This document shows, piece after piece, positions 5,807-9,182 of a stretch of 9,182 nucleotides of DNA (within the stretch, counting starts at the first letter, position 1; every line of letters starts with the position of its first letter). A program made the translations under genes and the position numbers. This stretch comes from Chloroflexota bacterium (lineage in GTDB: Bacteria; Chloroflexota; Dehalococcoidia; Tepidiformales; Tepidiformaceae). The stretch spans positions 1 through 9,182 of the forward strand of contig JAKALX010000127.1 in assembly GCA_021823905.1 (NCBI GenBank), in the 5' to 3' direction. The notes beneath the pieces are model-generated. The model searched no databases, was not told where the DNA came from, and saw only the letters and a program-made list of their open reading frames with translations.

Positions 5807-6238
5807 ATGGACGACGAGGTCGGGAGAGCGTTGCTGGACCAGGCGCCGGACGCCGTAATCTTCGCTGGGGCCGACGGGTTGATCTCCTACTGGAACGAGG
5901 CGGCCGAGCGCGTCTTCGGGTTTTCAGCCGGCAAAGCAGTCGGGCAGAGCCTCGACCTGATTATCCCCGAGCAGTTTCGCGAGGCGCACTGGAAGGGGTT
6001 CGACCACGCGCTCAAACAGGGCGACACGAAGTATCGTGGCGAGGCCCTGGCGACGCGCGCGGTCCGAGCTGATGGCGAGACCATCTACGTCGAGCTGAGC
6101 TTCGCCATCGCCAAGGATCGAAACGGCAAGGTGATCGGCGCGCTCGCGATGGCTCGGGACATAACCGTGAGATTCAACCGGGACCGCGAGATGCGGCGCA
6201 AGCTGCGGGAACTCGAAGCCCAGCAAAACGCCGGCTGA
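5807..6238 (+). CDS. Single PAS-domain protein
   Basis: 143 residues, almost entirely one PAS domain: LLDQAPDAVIFAGADGLISYWNEAAERVFGFS (9-40) is the classic opening with the W-N-x-A-A-E-x-x-F-G signature, GQSLDLIIPE follows, and the domain closes GKVIGALAMARDIT (107-120). Residues 122-140 are a charged helix (RDREMRRKLRELEAQQ), likely coiled coil. There is no kinase, GGDEF or other output domain, so it is a stand-alone sensor or partner. The ligand cannot be deduced: there is no flavin-binding NCRFL-type motif, and no obvious heme histidine stands out. ATG at 5807 is chosen because homology starts there and AGAGGA (5793-5798) lies 8 nt upstream; the frame extends further upstream without features. 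An SDR gene follows 34 nt downstream on the same strand, so they may be co-transcribed. Confidence 0.85.
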   Translation: MDDEVGRALLDQAPDAVIFAGADGLISYWNEAAERVFGFSAGKAVGQSLDLIIPEQFREAHWKGFDHALKQGDTKYRGEALATRAVRADGETIYVELSFAIAKDRNGKVIGALAMARDITVRFNRDREMRRKLRELEAQQNAG

Positions 6239-6245
6239 CAAGAAA

Positions 6246-6259
6246 CCGGGTGAGCCCGG
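6246..6259 (+). repeat. Small hairpin between the PAS and SDR genes
   Basis: CCGGG (6246-6250) pairs with CCCGG (6255-6259) across a TGAG tetraloop, 7 nt after the PAS stop. There is no T-run after it, so it is not a clear terminator. It lies just before the SDR ribosome binding site and could slightly affect translation. Weakly supported as functional. Confidence 0.3.
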
Positions 6260-6272
6260 CGCGAGGTAGTTT

Positions 6273-7094
6273 GTGGACTCCATTGACAGGCGGCTCGAAG
6301 GGCGCGTGGCGCTGGTAACTGGAGGCGGCCGCGGCATTGGGAAGGCAATCGCGATCGCATTTGCCCGGGCCGGCGCCAGCGTCGCGGTGACAGCGCGCTC
6401 CGAAGCCGAACTCAACGCGACCGCGCGGACTATCCGCGCTGCGGGAGGGCGATGCCTGGCCGTCGCCGGCGACGTGACCTCGCCTGCAGACGTCGATCGG
6501 GTGGTCCTTGGGGCAGCCGCCGAGCTTGGGCCGATCGACGTTCTCGTCAACAACGCCGGTGCCGTCGGGGAGTTCGCCACGCCATGGGCGTCGGACCCTG
6601 ATGTTTGGTGGCGCACCATGGAGGTCAACGTGCGCGGCCCCATGCTATTCACCCGTGCGGTGCTGCCGGCGATGGTCGCTCGCGCTCAAGGGCGGGTGAT
6701 CAACATTGGCAGCTACGTGGGGATCCGGCCGACACCGGACAACGTCGCCTACGCGACCAGCAAAGCAGCCCTGGCCCGCTATACCGACAGCCTTGCCGCG
6801 GCCGTTTCCGGAGATGAAATTAGCGTCTTCGTTGTCAGTCCCGGTTTGGTGCGGACCGAGATGGCCGAGCAGATCCCAGGCGTCCAGGAATTCCCTGAAG
6901 AAGCCTGGGTGCCCGTCGAGAGCGTTTCGGCGTACGTTCTGCGACTCGCCTGTGGAGACGCGGACGTTCTCACGGGGCGCTTCCTGCACGTGGCCGCGGA
7001 TGATCTCGACGAGCTGCTTGCCAGCGAGGGAGTCATCCGGGAGCAAGGACTGCATCAGTTGCGGCTGCTCACGCGAGATGGGCCGGCAGATTGA
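6273..7094 (+). CDS. Short-chain dehydrogenase/reductase (SDR), classical type
   Basis: 273 residues, a normal classical-SDR length with a ~25-residue C-terminal extension. The cofactor motif TGGGRGIG (16-23) and NNAG (93-96) are present, and the catalytic tetrad reads Asn119, Ser147, Tyr160 and Lys164 (YATSK). Arg42 after the second strand (TARSE) favours NADP(H), and DVT (67-69) contacts the adenine in such enzymes. SPGLVRTEM (189-197) is the usual P-G loop. The family oxidises or reduces alcohols and ketones in the cytoplasm; the substrate cannot be told, and a general 3-oxoacyl-ACP-reductase-like label would be over-precise. GTG at 6273 is chosen from GAGG (6263-6266) 6 nt upstream and because MDSIDRRLEGRVALVTGG is the expected beginning. 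It follows the PAS gene and is convergent with the P-type ATPase gene, 21 nt apart, with no clear terminator between them. Confidence 0.92.
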   Translation: MDSIDRRLEGRVALVTGGGRGIGKAIAIAFARAGASVAVTARSEAELNATARTIRAAGGRCLAVAGDVTSPADVDRVVLGAAAELGPIDVLVNNAGAVGEFATPWASDPDVWWRTMEVNVRGPMLFTRAVLPAMVARAQGRVINIGSYVGIRPTPDNVAYATSKAALARYTDSLAAAVSGDEISVFVVSPGLVRTEMAEQIPGVQEFPEEAWVPVESVSAYVLRLACGDADVLTGRFLHVAADDLDELLASEGVIREQGLHQLRLLTRDGPAD

Positions 7095-7115
7095 CGATGA
7101 CGGCGCCGGTTGCGC

Positions 7116-9182
7116 TCAGACCGCCCGCCCGCGGAGGCGATCGTTCGGCCCGGGCGTCGCGATCAGCATGTCGAGGATCTGCTGCCAGTAGTGGCTCAGT
7201 GTGTACTGGCCCGCCAGCGACGCCGCCACCGCGACGCCGACGATGATCCAGTCGCCAACGGGAACCGGCGTGAAATCGAAGAAATGACGGAGCGGTGGCG
7301 AGTAGACCGTGAAGAACATCGCGGCGAGCAGCGCGCCCGCGAGGGCGGTGGTAAGCACGGGCCGCGTGAGACTCCGCCAGGACGCCCCTTCGAAGCCCAG
7401 CACCTCGACCACGTAGAACAGCCCCGTGACGCCAAGAGTCAGCGAGACGAGCGTGCGCGCCTCCTCGATCCCTCGGTCCAGCAACCCCTGGACGAGCAGG
7501 TGGACGATGATCGCCGAGGCCGCGAGCGCGAGCGACGCGGGCAACGCCCACCTCAGCACGTTCCGTGTAAAATCGCGGCCCGCCTCGGGTGGCGGCACGC
7601 TGATCGAGATGAAGACCGCCGGGATGCCCAGCGTCAGGAGCGCGGTCACCGATCCCTGGCGCGGCAGGAACGGGTAATCCAGGCCCAGCATGTTCGTCGC
7701 CACGATCAGGATGTAGGCGTACAGACTCTTCGCGATGAACAGCTTGCTCAGTCGGGCAGTGTTTCCGAGCACGGCCGTCGCCTCCTTCGCGCCCTTGATC
7801 AGCGCCTCGAATGAGTCGTTCAGCAGCACGATCCCGGCAACCGCGCGAGCCGTCGCCGTTCCCGAGGCCATCGCCACCGCGATGTCCGCCGCCCGCAACG
7901 CCTGTACGTCGTTGGCGCCGTCGCCGCACATCGCGACGAAGTGCCCCTGCTCGCGCAGGTCGGTCACAATCCTCGCCTTGAGCGCGGGCGTGATCCGGCC
8001 GAAGACGCTGTTCGCGTCGACCGCTTCGCGGAACTCGTCGTCGTCCATCGCTTCCAGCTCCGCCCCGGAGATGACGCCGCCTTTGGTCTTGATCCCGAGC
8101 TGCGCGAGCAAGGAGGCAACGGTGTGCGGGTTGTCGCCGCTGATCAGCTTCGGCTCGATCCCCAGCCGGTCCATCATCCCGAACGCGGACTTCACCTCTG
8201 GCCGGAGGACGTCGCCGAGCGTGACGAGCGCGAGCGGGCGAACGCCGGTCATCGCCACGCCGAAGTCCGGCAGCGCCGAAGCCTCGGCAAACACAACGCC
8301 GCGGAGACCGCTTTCCGCCGCCTGCTCGTAGAAGGCGCGCAAGCCCGCTTCGTCGTCAGCCATGGGAAGCACCGTCTCCGGCGCCCCCAGGACGAACACG
8401 CGCGACTCGCCGCCAGCCTCGAGGCGCATTGCGCTCCAGCGGCGCTCGGAATTGAACGGTACGTTCCCGTTCGGCTTTGCGCCGTTCGACTGTTTGCCGA
8501 GCGCCTCCGCCAGCGCGCCGGCCGTCTTGCTCTCGGTCGCGCTCGCGACCACGAAGGCGGCGAGCCAGGGCAGGTAGCCGGCCATCCCCTCGACCCACCC
8601 CACGTCGTGCAACGTCAGCCGGTTGGCCGTGATCGTGCCCGTCTTGTCGAGACAGATGACGTCGACGTAGTTCAGCGCCTCCACGGCGTTGATGTCCTGG
8701 ACAATGGCGCCGGCTCGCGACACACGAACCGCGCCCACCGCGAAGGCCACGGTCATCCCAAGCAGCAGGCCGGTCGGCACGACCGTGGTCACTGTCGCTG
8801 TCGTGGCCCTTATCGCCGCGGCGATCCCCCGCGCCTCGAGGTTGTACGAGATCAGCAACATCACCGCCAGCACCGCCGTGACGGTGAGCAGCACCCGCAG
8901 GATGCGTTTGAACCGCAGTTGCAGCGGCGTCGAGCGGCGGACGAGCTTCCGCGCGTCCGCTGTCAGCCGAACGGCGTAGGCTTCCACGCCGACGTGCTCG
9001 GCCGTGTAATAACAGTCGCCAGCCGTGCAAAAGCTGCCCGAGCGAAGCTCGTCTCCCGGGCCGTGGCGCACCGAGTCGGACTCGCCGGTCAGCAGCGACT
9101 CGTCGACTTCCGCCGTGCGCTCGACCACGTGCCCGTCGGCGACAACCTGGTCGCCTTGCTTCAGATGGATCAGATCGCCCTG
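7116..9182 (-). CDS. P-type cation-transporting ATPase, CtpE-like, 5' end beyond the window
   Basis: 688 residues of C-terminal sequence are visible; the frame is open to the right-hand edge, where the actuator domain begins GDLIHLKQGDQVVADG, so the gene starts outside the window (a GTG at 9128 is internal). The actuator loop VDESLLTGES carries TGES. Two membrane helices follow, then the phosphorylation site ICLDKTGTITAN (Asp at 8646-8648), then the nucleotide-binding and HAD part with SGDNPHT and MCGDGANDV. The C terminus has about six membrane segments, including YPFLPRQGSVTALLTLGIPAVF, a pattern I associate with mycobacterial CtpE, a calcium-uptake P-type ATPase. ATP drives cation movement through an aspartyl-phosphate. 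The M4 motif reads PTGL (8766-8777) where Ca-type pumps usually have PEGL, so ion choice is uncertain. There is no heavy-metal CPC motif, which argues against a P1B pump. Confidence 0.9.
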   Translation of the reverse strand, partial: QGDLIHLKQGDQVVADGHVVERTAEVDESLLTGESDSVRHGPGDELRSGSFCTAGDCYYTAEHVGVEAYAVRLTADARKLVRRSTPLQLRFKRILRVLLTVTAVLAVMLLISYNLEARGIAAAIRATTATVTTVVPTGLLLGMTVAFAVGAVRVSRAGAIVQDINAVEALNYVDVICLDKTGTITANRLTLHDVGWVEGMAGYLPWLAAFVVASATESKTAGALAEALGKQSNGAKPNGNVPFNSERRWSAMRLEAGGESRVFVLGAPETVLPMADDEAGLRAFYEQAAESGLRGVVFAEASALPDFGVAMTGVRPLALVTLGDVLRPEVKSAFGMMDRLGIEPKLISGDNPHTVASLLAQLGIKTKGGVISGAELEAMDDDEFREAVDANSVFGRITPALKARIVTDLREQGHFVAMCGDGANDVQALRAADIAVAMASGTATARAVAGIVLLNDSFEALIKGAKEATAVLGNTARLSKLFIAKSLYAYILIVATNMLGLDYPFLPRQGSVTALLTLGIPAVFISISVPPPEAGRDFTRNVLRWALPASLALAASAIIVHLLVQGLLDRGIEEARTLVSLTLGVTGLFYVVEVLGFEGASWRSLTRPVLTTALAGALLAAMFFTVYSPPLRHFFDFTPVPVGDWIIVGVAVAASLAGQYTLSHYWQQILDMLIATPGPNDRLRGRAV

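Noticed and set aside
7069..7929. Minus-strand open frame of 286 residues overlapping the P-type ATPase gene
   Set aside because: Arg/Gly-rich shadow frame; the ATPase frame on the same strand carries the conserved motifs.
1..9182. CRISPR array, insertion sequence, tRNA or rRNA
   Set aside because: No regularly spaced direct repeats, transposase frame with terminal repeats, cloverleaf, or rRNA-like stretch was found on either strand by reading.

Overview
The window is GC-rich bacterial DNA (most third codon positions are G or C), with short intergenic gaps and several GTG starts. Gene content is ordinary chromosome: an Fe-S carrier, a repair helicase, a toxin-antitoxin pair, TatA and a P-type ATPase. 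The overall style (an NfuA-like carrier beside a 'CUAEP-tail' radical SAM protein, a short Gln/Pro-rich TatA, a stand-alone XdhC domain, a single-PAS protein) suggests Chloroflexota, perhaps Thermomicrobia-like. That assignment is inference; no rRNA or tRNA gene is present to test it.

Left part (1-1883): the 3' end of an NfuA/NifU-type Fe-S carrier gene is followed after 10 nt by a B12-binding-like radical SAM gene. The radical SAM gene is the main discovery. A conventional gene call would stop it at the TGA at 1785-1787, after Trp-Phe-Cys. The same frame continues as Ala-Glu-Pro and eight more residues to a second TGA at 1824-1826, and a strong hairpin begins within the first TGA. Read with TGA as selenocysteine (Sec, U), the tail is C-U-A-E-P, the signature I recall for the CUAEP/CCAEP-tail radical SAM (seleno)protein family. 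The gene is therefore called as 420-1826, a 468-residue selenoprotein with its own SECIS-like element.

Middle (1823-4851): a sigma70-like promoter overlaps the true stop of the selenoprotein gene and is followed by a near-match to the GAAC-N4-GTTC type LexA box. It precedes a full-length MrfA/YprA-type DEXH helicase with the C-terminal DUF1998 zinc-cysteine cluster, so SOS control of a repair helicase is plausible. Its stop codon overlaps, tail to tail, the stop codon of a mazF toxin gene on the minus strand. That gene overlaps its upstream ribbon-helix-helix antitoxin gene by 10 nt. A split inverted repeat upstream of the antitoxin is a candidate autoregulatory operator.

Right part (4852-9182): minus-strand tatA with its own intrinsic terminator, then a minus-strand XdhC N-terminal-domain gene. 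Divergent from it are a small PAS protein and, 34 nt further on, an SDR-family oxidoreductase. The window ends in the 3' three-quarters of a minus-strand CtpE-like P-type ATPase gene, convergent with the SDR gene. No gene-free stretch exceeds 150 bases. I see no CRISPR array, insertion sequence, tRNA or rRNA.
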